Source: Malachius bipustulatus
Lineage: Eukaryota > Arthropoda > Insecta > Coleoptera > Melyridae
Assembly: GCA_910589415.1 (NCBI GenBank)
Contig: CAJUUM010000031.1
Coordinates: forward strand, 62,001-126,000
Length of the DNA stretch: 64,000 nucleotides
Direction: 5' to 3'
The notes beneath the pieces are model-generated. The model had not been told where the DNA came from, ran no database searches, and saw only the letters and a program-made list of their open reading frames with translations. The position numbers were made by a program, and so were the translations under genes. Below, in pieces: positions 34,439 to 44,636 of the stretch. Each line of letters opens with the position of its first letter. Within the stretch, counting starts at the first letter, position 1.

Positions 34439-36221
34439 AAGAAAAAACTACCATGGAAGGATTGGAAGGGTTGTTTTCGTCCTTCGGGGTTGACTTTTCA
34501 GGGTTAATCTCTATTTTCTGTTTTTCTTTGGAGACGACTTCGTATCTTACTTTTGGTTCTTCTAGACTTTTCTTGATGGAGATGCAATTCATTTTTCCTC
34601 GTCGGTTTCTTTTTTTTAATTTATAGATAATAAATGCTATTACCGATATTATCAAGGGAACGACTACAAAACTAGGTATGTTCCAAATTAGTGGATGAAT
34701 GTCAGAATTAATTAATTTTAATGATGAAATTGATTTCGCTTCAGATTGAAGTTCTTTTATGCTTTTTAAATCGATTGTTTTCAATTTAATTGGCTCAATA
34801 TTAGCCATTTTTACTTGAACTGATTGTTTTAATTTAGGTAGTATTAAAGGGTTTCCGATTATCATTTCTTCTTTGTTGGTAAATGTCAGGTTTCTTGTCC
34901 GAATGCTGCATGATTTCGGAATTTTCACTAATGTATTTTCTTCGACTTCTACGACCGATTTCTTCTCACAGTCTGTTTGGACTTTGACTGTTTGATTTCC
35001 TGGTAATATTATTATATATCTGTCATTGATCTCTTCGATTATTGGATGTACTACATGGGCTAAATTGGTCTTGCATGATGGATTTTCTGCTTTTATCAAA
35101 GGTATTATGCAGGTCTCGACCACTATTTCTTCATGTTTTTGGCAGAAGAAGATTTTGTTCAGTTGTGGACAAGGTATTTCTTCAAATTGATGAAAGCTCG
35201 TACCGAGTACTAGGTAGGGCTTTTCAGGGATTATAATGGTATCGTGGTAGGGTAAGCCAATGAGGTGGAATATTTGGAAGGAATCATTTACCAGAATAGG
35301 TATATGTATTATGAACAATATTTTGTTATTCTGGATATTGATTTGGATACCTGCGTATTGATAGTAATGATATGGATTTGGAAAATCAGCAATTTTTCCG
35401 TTTCCATATAAGGATTCTAAATATGACTTAATCTTCAATAATTGACCTATACTTATAACAGAATTATGAAGAGTTCCAAGATGTGCAAACATAATGGCAT
35501 TTTCTAGATTGTTTAGAAAATCTATCGTAAGTTGACAATTGTTATTTAGGTGTTGTAATGCATTTGTTAATGAAAGATAAAAGTAAATACTTTTGAAATC
35601 TTTGTTTACATCGATTGACAGCTCTTCGAATTTTTCTTTTAAGATTAGTTGATTTTCTACTAATTTATTTATTGTGTCATTATAGTTATCAATCAGGTGT
35701 TCGTTTAAAGAAGTCTGGAGTTGAAGCTCTTGATTCAACGTATTTTGATCATCTTGTAATTTTTTGATTAAGTCATTATATCTTTCCTCATCATCATGAT
35801 CCAATGTTCCAAAGAGCCATTTGCTAATTGAACCTATTCCATTGATTAGACCACGTTTTTGCCTTTTTAACGGTAACAAGTTGATTAATTTATTCCTTGC
35901 GTAGTCTAAGGAAAATTTTGTTTCATTCATTGAATTTTTGAGATACGTGGTGAATTCCATCGAGTAGCTTTTTTGACTATTGAATAACATTTCATTATTG
36001 CTAAACTTATTTTCTAAATTATTATATATGGATTCTAGGTTTTCTAACTGAACCTCTAATAACGAAATATCTACGAAATGAATAAATGTATGCTTAGATT
36101 CTATTATTCTACTTTTTCCTAATTCTAATGGAAGAAGCGGTGACTTCAATTCCTGGATTTCTATGTCACTACTAATTACGATTCGAAGTGATACCAGAAG
36201 TGCTAGGATTATCTGGATCAT
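34437..36221 (-). CDS. env: errantivirus envelope protein (baculovirus F-like)
   Basis: 594 codons. Residues 1-18 form a hydrophobic signal peptide. A furin-type site RQKR (about 120-123) is followed by GLINGIGSISKWLFGTLD, a fusion-peptide-like segment. Long coiled-coil-prone helices follow (about 150-230), then a cysteine-containing ectodomain, and one membrane segment near residues 512-534 (VVVPLIISVIAFIIY) with a basic cytoplasmic tail. This layout is that of gypsy/errantivirus Env proteins related to baculovirus fusion protein F. The frame is uninterrupted. Expression is normally from a spliced RNA; splice sites were not resolved here. Confidence 0.93.
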   Translation of the reverse strand: MIQIILALLVSLRIVISSDIEIQELKSPLLPLELGKSRIIESKHTFIHFVDISLLEVQLENLESIYNNLENKFSNNEMLFNSQKSYSMEFTTYLKNSMNETKFSLDYARNKLINLLPLKRQKRGLINGIGSISKWLFGTLDHDDEERYNDLIKKLQDDQNTLNQELQLQTSLNEHLIDNYNDTINKLVENQLILKEKFEELSIDVNKDFKSIYFYLSLTNALQHLNNNCQLTIDFLNNLENAIMFAHLGTLHNSVISIGQLLKIKSYLESLYGNGKIADFPNPYHYYQYAGIQINIQNNKILFIIHIPILVNDSFQIFHLIGLPYHDTIIIPEKPYLVLGTSFHQFEEIPCPQLNKIFFCQKHEEIVVETCIIPLIKAENPSCKTNLAHVVHPIIEEINDRYIIILPGNQTVKVQTDCEKKSVVEVEENTLVKIPKSCSIRTRNLTFTNKEEMIIGNPLILPKLKQSVQVKMANIEPIKLKTIDLKSIKELQSEAKSISSLKLINSDIHPLIWNIPSFVVVPLIISVIAFIIYKLKKRNRRGKMNCISIKKSLEEPKVRYEVVSKEKQKIEINPEKSTPKDENNPSNPSMVVFS

Positions 36222-39200
36222 TGTTATCGTTTCCTTTGTCCTGCAAAGAATTTTTCAGATTAGTAGGGTGTTTAAGGGGCTTCTTAATTTTTGATTTATG
36301 TACAATTTGATCTTTAAGTATTACAACCTTGTTTCCTAAGTCCGTTTTGACTTTGGATTTCACGTGCCTTTGTTTGGCTTTGTTTCTATCGGCTTCTCGA
36401 TTTTTTATAAAAATAGTTTGATCGGTGTCAAAACTTGCGGGATCTTCTCGAGTTTCGTTACGTTTGGTAATGATTTTTTCTTTTACCGTGTTGGATTGGT
36501 TTTCGATATTTTGGTACAGGTCTTTTAGTCGCGATTTTCTGTCGTTAACGTAATTCGTTATAAGATTTTCTTCTGTTAAATCAAAAGGATCTAAAGCTTT
36601 TGTATCTCCTAGGATAATATCATATGGTCTAAATTTCGTGGTACTGTGTACCGAGGAATTATAACCTATTATTGCAAGCTGTACTAACTGCTTGATAGGG
36701 GTGTTGGAATGTTGCAGTTTTAATATCCGTATATTTTCTAAGAGAGAGGAATGAAAACGTTCAACAGGGCTGTTACTGTTGGAATTTCTGGGCGTCGTGT
36801 AATGAAGCTGAATTTTATGTAGTTTACAAAAATCAGTCATTAATTGTGATTTGAATTCTGTACCGTTGTCACAGGTTATTGATTGGGGTACACCAAAATG
36901 GCTTATAAATAGACATAAGTTATCTACTACTGTAATTGCATTGAGACTTGGTGTTATCAAGTAAGCTTGACCGTATTTGGAAAATACGTCAATTATCGTT
37001 AAGAATTTTTGTCCTAAAATTTGGAAAATGTCTATGTGAATTTTTTCTAGAGGCTTTGATGGTGTGATGGTTAAACAGTATTTTATTTTTGGGGGATGTC
37101 TGTCGTATTTTGCTTGTTGGCATGTTTCGCACGAGTTTATAAATTCGGTAATGCAAGTTTTCATGTTGGGCCAATAATATTTATTTTTCAAAGCTTCTAA
37201 GGATTCATTGATTCCTCGATGACAAGTTTTTGTCTCGTGGTGATGCAGTATTATGTTTTTTTGTTCGTCTGGGTCTTCTACGTCAGATACTAATTTATTA
37301 GATATGACGAGCTCATACGAATTATTTTTGAAGGTCTGTTGCAATGTTGTTGTCATTAGTGGCATTAAATTAATGTCAGATTCTTTGATATGAATACAGT
37401 GCAACTTTTTCGGTTCAACGAAGTTTTTGAAAAAATCAATAATTTGTTTTCTACAATCATCGGGATTTTCCGTCAGATTGATTATCATTCGACGTTTTGA
37501 TTCGAATGGATTAGAAGTTGTAATGTGAAATTTTTTGAAATTTCCTTGTCTAATGATAATTTGATTTGAGTAGTAATTCGTCACGTTTTCTGTAAACGGA
37601 ATTTCGAGAATAGGATTTTCTTGGCTACTGTGAACTGTTTCACCGTCGTCGTTACTTTGTCCAAGAATTTCATCTGCTATTCGTCTGTCGTCTGTTGTCA
37701 TACTAACGTTCTCTATGTAATCTTCGATTTCACGATCGATATCTCCGGGATTACCTGTTACGGAGTCATTGTCAATCATATTAATTTCAATTCGCGATAA
37801 GCAATCACTATTTTTATTTAAGGAACCTTTTTTATAATGAATTTCATATTCGTATTCTTCTAATTTTAGCCTCCAACGGACTAATTTTGAATTTGGATCT
37901 TTCATATTGAACAGGTATTCTAATGGTTTGTGGTCTGTATAAATCATAAATTTCCTTCCGAAAAGATATGGTCGGAAGTGTTTTACTGCCCAAATTATGG
38001 CGAGTAATTCTTTTTCTGCCGCGCAATAATTAATTTCACTATCGCTTAGGGTTCTAGAGGCATAGGCAATTGGTAAATCACTCCCTATTTTCCCTTGACT
38101 GAGAATTGCCCCGATCGCAAAATTTGAGGCATCAGTAGTCAAGATAAATGTCTTGGAAAAGTCAGGGTACTGAAGTAGAGGTTCATTTGAAAGAATATTT
38201 TTGCATAATTCAAAGGTCTCTATGAATTCTGTGGTATGTTCGATTTTCTCTCCCTTCTTCAAGCATTTAGTAAATACTTTAGTTAATTTGGCTAGGTCTT
38301 TAATGTATCGTCGGTAATAAGAAAGAAGTCCTACAAAAGATTTGATTTCTTTTGGAGTCTTGGGTATTGGAAACTTTTTTATGACTTCGATTTTTTTCGG
38401 ATTTGGTTTTATACCGGCTGGTGTTATAACATGTCCTAAAAATTCGACCTCTTTTCGCATAAATTCGGATTTGTCTAATTGAATTTTCAATCTTGCCTCT
38501 CTGAGTTTTTGAAATACTAATTTTAGGTTGGCGATGTGTTCTTCGAGACTAGAACTGAATATGATGATGTCATCTACGTAAACTAGACAAACTTTTCCTT
38601 GTAAACTACTTAAGATGTTGTCCATTATTCTTTGAAATGTCGCTGGTGAATTCTTTAGGCCAAAGGGCATTCGTAAATATTCATAATGTCCATTTTCGAC
38701 ATTAAATGCTGTTTTCTCGATCGAATTTGGGTGCATCTCAATTTGATGAAAGGCAGACGCAACATCAAGAGTACTAAAGTAATTACAGCGACCTAATTTA
38801 TCTAAAATGTCATTAATATTGGGGAGTGGATACCTATCGTCAATTGTTTTTTCATTTACCTTACGGTAATCAACTACGATTCTCCACTTTTGTTTACCGC
38901 TTGCGTCGATCTTTTTTGGAACTATCCAAATTGGACTACTCCAGGGACTTTGACTTGGTCGAATTATTCCGTCATTTAACATTTTTGAAATCTGTTTTTG
39001 AACTTCCTCTTTATGAACGAAAGGGTACCTGTAAGATTTAACATGAACTGGAATTTCGTCCGTAGTTCTGATTTCATGCTTGACCTGGTTAGTAAAAGTC
39101 AGTTGATCGTTTTCTTTATGAAAAATGTCACTATATTGATTACATAATTTCGAGATTGCTTCCTTTTCTTCTGTATTTAAATGATCGGTTCTAATTAAAT

Positions 39201-39945
39201 TTCCGATGTTTTCTTTTTTCGAATCGATTGGATTATCGGTTCCTAGAAAATCATTTATGTGGAAAAGCTCAAATCTGTCATGTAATTGTTCAGAAAATGA
39301 GGTGACATGAAATGGTTCATTTAAAGTTACTGTAATTCTATCTTTAGTCTTATTAATAAATTCTGCTTTTGCATAACCGCATTTAGAATAAGAAAGTGTT
39401 TCAGGAACATATAAACCATTTATTCTCATCTCGGGAATTATTACATCACCTTCGTAACATGATACGGGGACTTTGATAGCGGCTAGTTCATTTGAGTTTA
39501 CAGAAATTGTAAAATTTTCCCTATTTAATTTATATTTGATCGGAATTTGCGTTTTCTCATTAAGTAAAATATTATTTGTGAAATCAATTGAAAATCCTAA
39601 ATTTCTAATGTCATTTAGACCTATTAGTCCATCGAAATGATTATGCCAATGGAATAAAATGAAATTTAATTTTCTATTTGATTTTAGTTCTAGAAATGCT
39701 GGTATTTCTGCTCTAAATCTTGAATCTTTTTCTCCAGCAGCTGTTTTTATTCGGGTAGATTCATGATAAATTGTTTCTGGAAAATATTTTTCCGCAATTT
39801 GTGGATTTAAAATTGAGTTCATGCTTCCGGTGTCAATTAAAAGTTTTAAAGGAGGATTTTTGATCTGGATGTAGGGTAGATCAGTGGAGTCGCAATTAGA
39901 GAAGATTTCGTTGGTTAAGTTGGACAATCTCTGGGACTCGCGATA
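36172..39945 (-). CDS. pol: errantivirus Pol: protease, RT, RNase H, integrase
   Basis: About 1,250 codons in the -1 frame relative to gag, with no good ATG at the start (TTG at 39927), consistent with frameshift expression. Approximate residues: protease LLIDTGSMNSIL (30-40); reverse transcriptase with YVDD (about 450); RNase H LTTDASNFAIGAIL (about 595) and TDHKPLEYL; integrase zinc finger H-H-C-C (about 900-940: HHHETKTCHRG..CETCQQAK); and catalytic D-D-E (IHIDIFQ, TCDNGTEF, SPVERFHSS). All catalytic motifs are present with no interruption. Its end overlaps env by about 50 bases. Confidence 0.95.
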   Translation of the reverse strand, partial: YRESQRLSNLTNEIFSNCDSTDLPYIQIKNPPLKLLIDTGSMNSILNPQIAEKYFPETIYHESTRIKTAAGEKDSRFRAEIPAFLELKSNRKLNFILFHWHNHFDGLIGLNDIRNLGFSIDFTNNILLNEKTQIPIKYKLNRENFTISVNSNELAAIKVPVSCYEGDVIIPEMRINGLYVPETLSYSKCGYAKAEFINKTKDRITVTLNEPFHVTSFSEQLHDRFELFHINDFLGTDNPIDSKKENIGNLIRTDHLNTEEKEAISKLCNQYSDIFHKENDQLTFTNQVKHEIRTTDEIPVHVKSYRYPFVHKEEVQKQISKMLNDGIIRPSQSPWSSPIWIVPKKIDASGKQKWRIVVDYRKVNEKTIDDRYPLPNINDILDKLGRCNYFSTLDVASAFHQIEMHPNSIEKTAFNVENGHYEYLRMPFGLKNSPATFQRIMDNILSSLQGKVCLVYVDDIIIFSSSLEEHIANLKLVFQKLREARLKIQLDKSEFMRKEVEFLGHVITPAGIKPNPKKIEVIKKFPIPKTPKEIKSFVGLLSYYRRYIKDLAKLTKVFTKCLKKGEKIEHTTEFIETFELCKNILSNEPLLQYPDFSKTFILTTDASNFAIGAILSQGKIGSDLPIAYASRTLSDSEINYCAAEKELLAIIWAVKHFRPYLFGRKFMIYTDHKPLEYLFNMKDPNSKLVRWRLKLEEYEYEIHYKKGSLNKNSDCLSRIEINMIDNDSVTGNPGDIDREIEDYIENVSMTTDDRRIADEILGQSNDDGETVHSSQENPILEIPFTENVTNYYSNQIIIRQGNFKKFHITTSNPFESKRRMIINLTENPDDCRKQIIDFFKNFVEPKKLHCIHIKESDINLMPLMTTTLQQTFKNNSYELVISNKLVSDVEDPDEQKNIILHHHETKTCHRGINESLEALKNKYYWPNMKTCITEFINSCETCQQAKYDRHPPKIKYCLTITPSKPLEKIHIDIFQILGQKFLTIIDVFSKYGQAYLITPSLNAITVVDNLCLFISHFGVPQSITCDNGTEFKSQLMTDFCKLHKIQLHYTTPRNSNSNSPVERFHSSLLENIRILKLQHSNTPIKQLVQLAIIGYNSSVHSTTKFRPYDIILGDTKALDPFDLTEENLITNYVNDRKSRLKDLYQNIENQSNTVKEKIITKRNETREDPASFDTDQTIFIKNREADRNKAKQRHVKSKVKTDLGNKVVILKDQIVHKSKIKKPLKHPTNLKNSLQDKGNDNNDPDNPSTSGITSNRN

Positions 39946-41279
39946 TGAAAATTTTCATTTAATTCCTCACTATCAGGATTTTGACTGATTTTATTGTATG
40001 AATCGGAAAATTGGTCTCTAACTAAGACGTCATCAGTTTCATGGGGATTATAAAACTGGTTCATTTCCTCAAAATTTGCATAGTAATCGTTGGAATAATT
40101 TTGCAAATATTTTTCTGTTTCCGGATTATCATAGAAATATGATGGCAAAGACATATTATCATTTAAAGATTGATGCAAATCTTCAGATGGGGTTAAATTT
40201 CCTTCTGAATTTTCTGAGGTTTGGACTTGGTGCAATTCTCTGAAATTGCGATTCGGATTATTGAAGGTATTGGTGGTCGATACAGACATTGGTTGTGGAT
40301 TATATCCTTGTCTGTTTTGCATAGTATATCTGGAAGTAGTGGACATTGGTTCGGGGTTGGTTGCAGGAATTTTACCGGTTGGAGCAAAGACATTTTTTGG
40401 GGGACCAAACACTTGTCTATTGGTTGGTAAATTTCTAGGGGCTTGATACCTAGGTTGAATTGGGATTGGTTGACTTGGAAATTTATTGAATTGATTTGGA
40501 ACCATTTGGTATCGATTTTGAATGTTATTAAAATTTGGGTAACGTTGATTATTTAGCTGATTAAGATTAGGATAGTACATACTATTATTTTGTTTAGGAG
40601 GATTTGGCTTGTAATTATTATTATTTGCTGTATTATTGCCATGTTTATTTTGTAAATAAAAGAAATTATTTTCTTCGACGATATACGAAATTGCTGTTTC
40701 AATAGAATCTGGGTTTTTCAATCTTATTATTTGTTGGAGATTACCAGAAAGGTTTCTAAGTAATGTTCTAAGAGCTAACTCGTCATATTGTCTAAGATGG
40801 ATAATTTTCGTAGCCTGATTCATTTCTACGGGGCTAACATTATTAATTCTTTGAACTAAATGGCTTCTTAGAATTTGGAGTCTCCTGGCAAATTCCACTG
40901 GAGATTCACCTTTTTGAGGATGGGCCATTAAAAGATCTTGTTCTAAACACTCCAAGCTTCTTTTGTCACCAAAACATTGCTCGAGAGCATTTTTAATTGA
41001 TTGCCAAGAATTTAATTCTACTCTACTACCTACTAATATGTTTGCTCTTCCTGTCAACTTTGACTTTATAACTAAAATTAAATATCTCTTAAAATTATTA
41101 TCAACTATGTGATTATACGCTGAAATTATAAAATCACAACTCGCAATGAATTTATTTAATAAATCTAGATTTCCATCAAACTGTGGTATTAAATCAACAT
41201 ATAATTTAAGCATTCCCATATTAACTTCATTTCTGTTAATAACTTCTGGGACTTGTGGTGGTACTACTGGGTCAGTCAT
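39915..41279 (-). CDS. gag: errantivirus Gag
   Basis: 454 codons from ATG. The N-terminal two-thirds (about residues 20-210) is a retrotransposon capsid-like helical region (PQFDGNLDLLNKFIASCDFI, CFGDKRSLECLEQDLL, GESPVEFARRLQILRSHL). The C-terminal part is rich in Asn, Gln, Pro and Tyr, with no CCHC zinc knuckle, as is usual in errantivirus Gag. It assembles the particle and packages RNA. The stop at 39915 lies a few codons past a -1 slippery heptamer, from which Pol is expected to be made. Confidence 0.93.
   Translation of the reverse strand: MTDPVVPPQVPEVINRNEVNMGMLKLYVDLIPQFDGNLDLLNKFIASCDFIISAYNHIVDNNFKRYLILVIKSKLTGRANILVGSRVELNSWQSIKNALEQCFGDKRSLECLEQDLLMAHPQKGESPVEFARRLQILRSHLVQRINNVSPVEMNQATKIIHLRQYDELALRTLLRNLSGNLQQIIRLKNPDSIETAISYIVEENNFFYLQNKHGNNTANNNNYKPNPPKQNNSMYYPNLNQLNNQRYPNFNNIQNRYQMVPNQFNKFPSQPIPIQPRYQAPRNLPTNRQVFGPPKNVFAPTGKIPATNPEPMSTTSRYTMQNRQGYNPQPMSVSTTNTFNNPNRNFRELHQVQTSENSEGNLTPSEDLHQSLNDNMSLPSYFYDNPETEKYLQNYSNDYYANFEEMNQFYNPHETDDVLVRDQFSDSYNKISQNPDSEELNENFHIASPRDCPT
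39948..39954 (-). promoter_or_regulatory. predicted -1 ribosomal frameshift site (gag-pol)
   Basis: The minus strand reads A-AAT-TTT in the gag frame, fitting the X-XXY-YYZ slippery pattern. The -1 frame is closed by a TGA immediately upstream and open immediately downstream, running straight into pol. This is the only such heptamer I see in the overlap of about 14 codons. No downstream pseudoknot was assessed. Confidence 0.7.
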
Positions 41280-41692
41280 ATTTTTTATATGTATATCAAA
41301 ACTAACAATACTCAGACAAAAATAAATTCAATAATTATTATTTTTAAAATTATAAATCTATATACCTATTTTAGAATTTTTCCCAATCGAGGAAAAGGAT
41401 TAAAAAAAAATAAAAAAGGAATGTAACTCGGTACTCACTACTTAGTTTTGGTACTTTGGTACGTATCCTTAGTGACGCTGCAGGGCTGCTTCCGGGGTAG
41501 AGATCGATGTCAAAGATTCACAATCACGTTCTGTCTTTTGCGAAATCGGACTCGATGCCGTGGCTTTCACAAAACGAACTACACCGACACTACTTGTATT
41601 CGATTAGTGCCTAAACGATTGAAATCGAATTCCGAACACCGCACAAAATTGATATCCCGTCAATTTTATTTTGGAGATGTCGAAAGGGCACT

Positions 41693-41709
41693 ATCCTACT
41701 GACTGCGCC
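41693..41709 (-). promoter_or_regulatory. primer-binding site (tRNA-Ser type)
   Basis: Immediately after the 5' LTR the minus strand reads GGCGCAGTCAGTAGGAT. With the LTR's final T this matches, with one difference, the tRNA-Ser-type site (TGGCGCAGTCGGTAGGAT) used by the 17.6/297 branch of insect errantiviruses. Confidence 0.75.
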
Positions 41710-41949
41710 AGTTAAGAGTTGGCTTTTGGAAATTTGCTTTTTAAAAATAAAAACAATTGTTGGAGCTTAACAAATTTATTATTTTGATGTAGATTATATC
41801 GAAGTGGAAGCTAGATGCAGAGTGACAATACTTCACAGTTACCAGGACTGCCTGGGGCATTCGTAAAACAATAGCTTATTCAAATATAATATTACATATC
41901 TAAATATAAACCTTATTCTATACTACTTGACAGAATTAATAATATAACT
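41710..41949 (-). repeat. errantivirus 5' LTR
   Basis: 240 bp; differs from 34188-34427 at the thirteenth plus-strand base (G versus C). AGTTA...TAACT ends are typical of gypsy/errantivirus LTRs. Confidence 0.95.
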
Positions 41950-41953
41950 CAGG

Positions 41954-42935
41954 TACGAGTGGAGGAGCTGAACCATCGAGCGCTCGAGTCCGGCGTTGAG
42001 GAGCTTAAAAATAAGTCCCTTGTGCCAGACTTTGTCGAAGGCCTTCGCCACGTCCAGGAACACTGCGCCCGTGACCTGGTTGCGGTTGAAGCCCTCGGTG
42101 GCGTGCTCGATGACTCTGAGGATCTGCTGGACCGTGGAGAGTGCTTCTCCCGGAAGCCGAACTGCTCTGGCTGGACCAGCTTCTTCTTCTTCACCGATGT
42201 CCTCAGTCTCGCCAGAATCACACCCTCCGCAATCTTTCCCACCGTGGAGATAAGGCTGATCGGGCGGTAGTTCTGGGGGAACGTGTGGTCCTTGCTCGGC
42301 TTCGGGATGAAGATTACGTCGGCGCGCTTCCACTCAGCGGGGAAGTGGTGGAGTCGGAGCATGGCGTTGTTGATGTTGACCAGCGCCATGGTCACCTTCT
42401 TCGGGAGGTTTTTCAGTGCCAGGTTGCTGATCGCGTCTGGGCCGGGAGCCTTTCTGCTGCGCCTGGACCTGATGATTCCCTCGATTTCCTCCGGTGTCGT
42501 TGGAGTGATGACTTCGTTTGAGGGGACCTGCAACAGCCTGCTAACAGAACGGTTTACCTGATCGATGAAGTCCAGGTCGGCGTTCTCGTGGTTGGGGCTG
42601 CACTGTCTCTCGAGTTGGTCGGCGAGAGTTTCCGCTTTGCCCTCGGGGGTGTATGCCAGGCCTTGGAGTCCGTGCAGAACGGGCACTAGCCTGCGGTGGG
42701 ACCGCAATGCCTTTGCCATCCTCCACACGGTGTTGTCCTCGGTCGAGAGCGTCTCCAGTTTGGCCTGCCATTGTTCGTCCCTCAGGTCGGCGAGAGCTTG
42801 CTTAACCTCCTCGTTGAGACGGTTGGCTTCCCTCTTGTCGTCGGGGTTCATCGTAGTGCGGGCTCTGCGTCTGGCTCGGTGTTTGGCTCTGATCAGCTCC
42901 CTGATGCGAGTCGGTAGTCGGGGTTTGCGCTGTTG
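41954..42935 (-). pseudogene. Jockey ORF2 reverse transcriptase, N-terminal half
   Basis: Directly after the TAG, the same frame continues through RELIRAKHRARRRA to the polymerase: RSRKAPGPDAISNLALKNLP, PAEWKRADVIFIPKPSKD, NYRPISLISTVGKIAE and PEQFGFREKHS. A frameshift near 42140 moves to the frame with QVTGAVFLDVAKAFDKVWH and LLHSYL. The sequence then meets the errantivirus LTR at 41949. The catalytic YADD lies on the other side at about 34020. Confidence 0.88.
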
Positions 42936-44636
42936 CTACTGTCTCACCTTCGTCGCCGCCTCGATGGAGGTTTGGATTTTCAGCGTCAGGTCCGCTACGG
43001 TGTCTTCCAGCTGGTCTGTCGATTCGATCGGGCGAATCGGCCCCAGTGTCCGCCGTAGGTGATCTGTGAAGGCTGGCCAGTCCGTGGTCCGCTGGATTTT
43101 GTCGGCGAAGGTTGGGTCCGCCTCCGCCCCTAGATGGAGCAGGAGCGGGTCGTGATTGGAGCTGAGCTCCGGCACGACGGTGAGATGCTGCGCCAGCGTG
43201 ACGTCTTTGACGATGGCTATGTCGATGACGTCTGGTCGTCCAATCGGGCCGTAGTGGGTCGGTTCAGGTGTTCCTAGAACAGAGAGGTGGTTAGCGTCCG
43301 CGAAGGAACGGATTACCTTACCTCTCGCGTTGGTGACTCTGCTGTGCCATGTTGGGTGTTTGGCGTTGAAGTCACCGACTAGGATTGTCGGGATGTCTGG
43401 GCTGAAGATGGCTTCGAGGTCCTCTGCGAGCACCGTTCTGCCTGGCCTGTTGTACGCTGCTGCGAGGCGCAGTTCGCCCGCGGTGGCAGTGCGTATGACG
43501 ATGGCGTTGGCTTCCAGGTGGGTGGTTTGCGGTAGCGGGACGGAGTAGTGGTCAATGGACTCCTTGACGATGATCGCGGTCCCTCCTCCTCTCTCGTTGC
43601 TCCTGTCTCTGCGGTGGATCTCGAAGTTCCGAATCGGCAGGTTGTGGTTTGGCTGGAGGTTCGTCTCGCACACGAGGGCGAGATCCACGTCGTGACGGCT
43701 GAGGAATTCCTCGAACTCCAGTTTTCTCGGCAACAGCGTCGTGGCGTTCCAGACGGCGACTTGTAGGGATGTTGGTTTCCGTCTGGTGTCTGGCATTAGC
43801 GGCTCGGGGGTAGTCGCATCCCTCAGCACTGCCTGAAGGATGTCGTCTGCGGGGGCCTGGTTGATGGCTGGCGTCGTCGCTGGCTTTTTCGTCGGCGCGA
43901 GGCACGCCTGGCGAGCGCCCGCTCCGCCTTTGAGAGCATCTGCAAAAGAGAGCTTACCTGCACGGGTGGCGTCGGTCTTTGCCTCCCTTTCGGCTGGCCT
44001 CTTCGCTGTCGGCTGCTTTTCGGCGGGTTTCGCCGTCGCCTGCGTCGATTTTGGCTTCCTGGAAGCAGTGGTGGAGGCCTGTTGCGCCCCCGGCCGTGCG
44101 GGGCACCCCTTGTAATTCGCGGGGTGCGGTCCGCGGCACAGGGCACAGGTGGCCTTCTCATCCTTCTTCCTGGGACAGGGTCCGTTGTCGTGGTTGCCGG
44201 TGCAGGCCACGCAGACGCGGGGAGCGGTGCAGCGGCTGGCTGCATGACCGTAGCGCTGGCAGCGGTGGCACTGGCCGACGCTGCTCTGCTTCCGCAGGGA
44301 CTCGGTCCTCACGATGACGGAGTCGATGGTTCGCACGTCTTTGAAGATCCTCGTCTCGGTGCGGGGCAGGTGAACCAGGACAAGCGGGGTCGCTTGCCTT
44401 TCCCGTCCTCGGAGCATCCGGTGAGGTGCGACGGGGTTGGAGCCCTGCTGCTTGAGATCATCAATGACGGTCTCGCTGGTAGTCGACAGCGGGACCCCTC
44501 GGATGACCACCTTAAGTACCTTCTCCTCCGGGAGCTGGTACGTGTGGTAGGCCCGTCTCGCTTCGTTGAGGAGCTTGATGGTGCTCCTGAAGTCGCTTGC
44601 TTGCTGCGGGTGAAGCCTGATGCCCTCTCGCGTCAT
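42936..44636 (-). pseudogene. Jockey ORF1 C-terminus and ORF2 endonuclease in one frame
   Basis: Residues about 1-110 match the PRE_C2HC-type region (KVVIRGVPLSTTSETVIDDLK). Three zinc knuckles follow (CHRCQRYGHAASRC, CVACTGNHDNGPC, CALCRGPHPANYKGC), all ORF1 features. From about residue 280 the same frame runs into the ORF2 endonuclease: LQVAVWNATTL, LALVCETNL, IPTILVGDFNAKHPTW and SSNHDPLLLH. A TAATG at 43794-43798 sits exactly where ORF2 would start (MPDTRRKP). The frame ends in a TAG after AATKVRQ; the next domain is in the same frame. Confidence 0.85.

Larger units (their letters stand above)
34188..41949 (-). mobile_element. intact errantivirus (Ty3/gypsy retrovirus-like element with env)
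   Basis: Two 240-bp LTRs (34188-34427 and 41710-41949) begin AGTTA and end TAACT, and I see one difference between them (repeat position 13). The flanks are CAGG at 34184-34187 and 41950-41953. On the minus strand: tRNA-type primer site, gag, pol, env, purine tract, LTR. All three genes read open over full length. Near-identical LTRs mean a very recent insertion. Errantiviruses are insect endogenous retrovirus-like elements. Confidence 0.96.
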
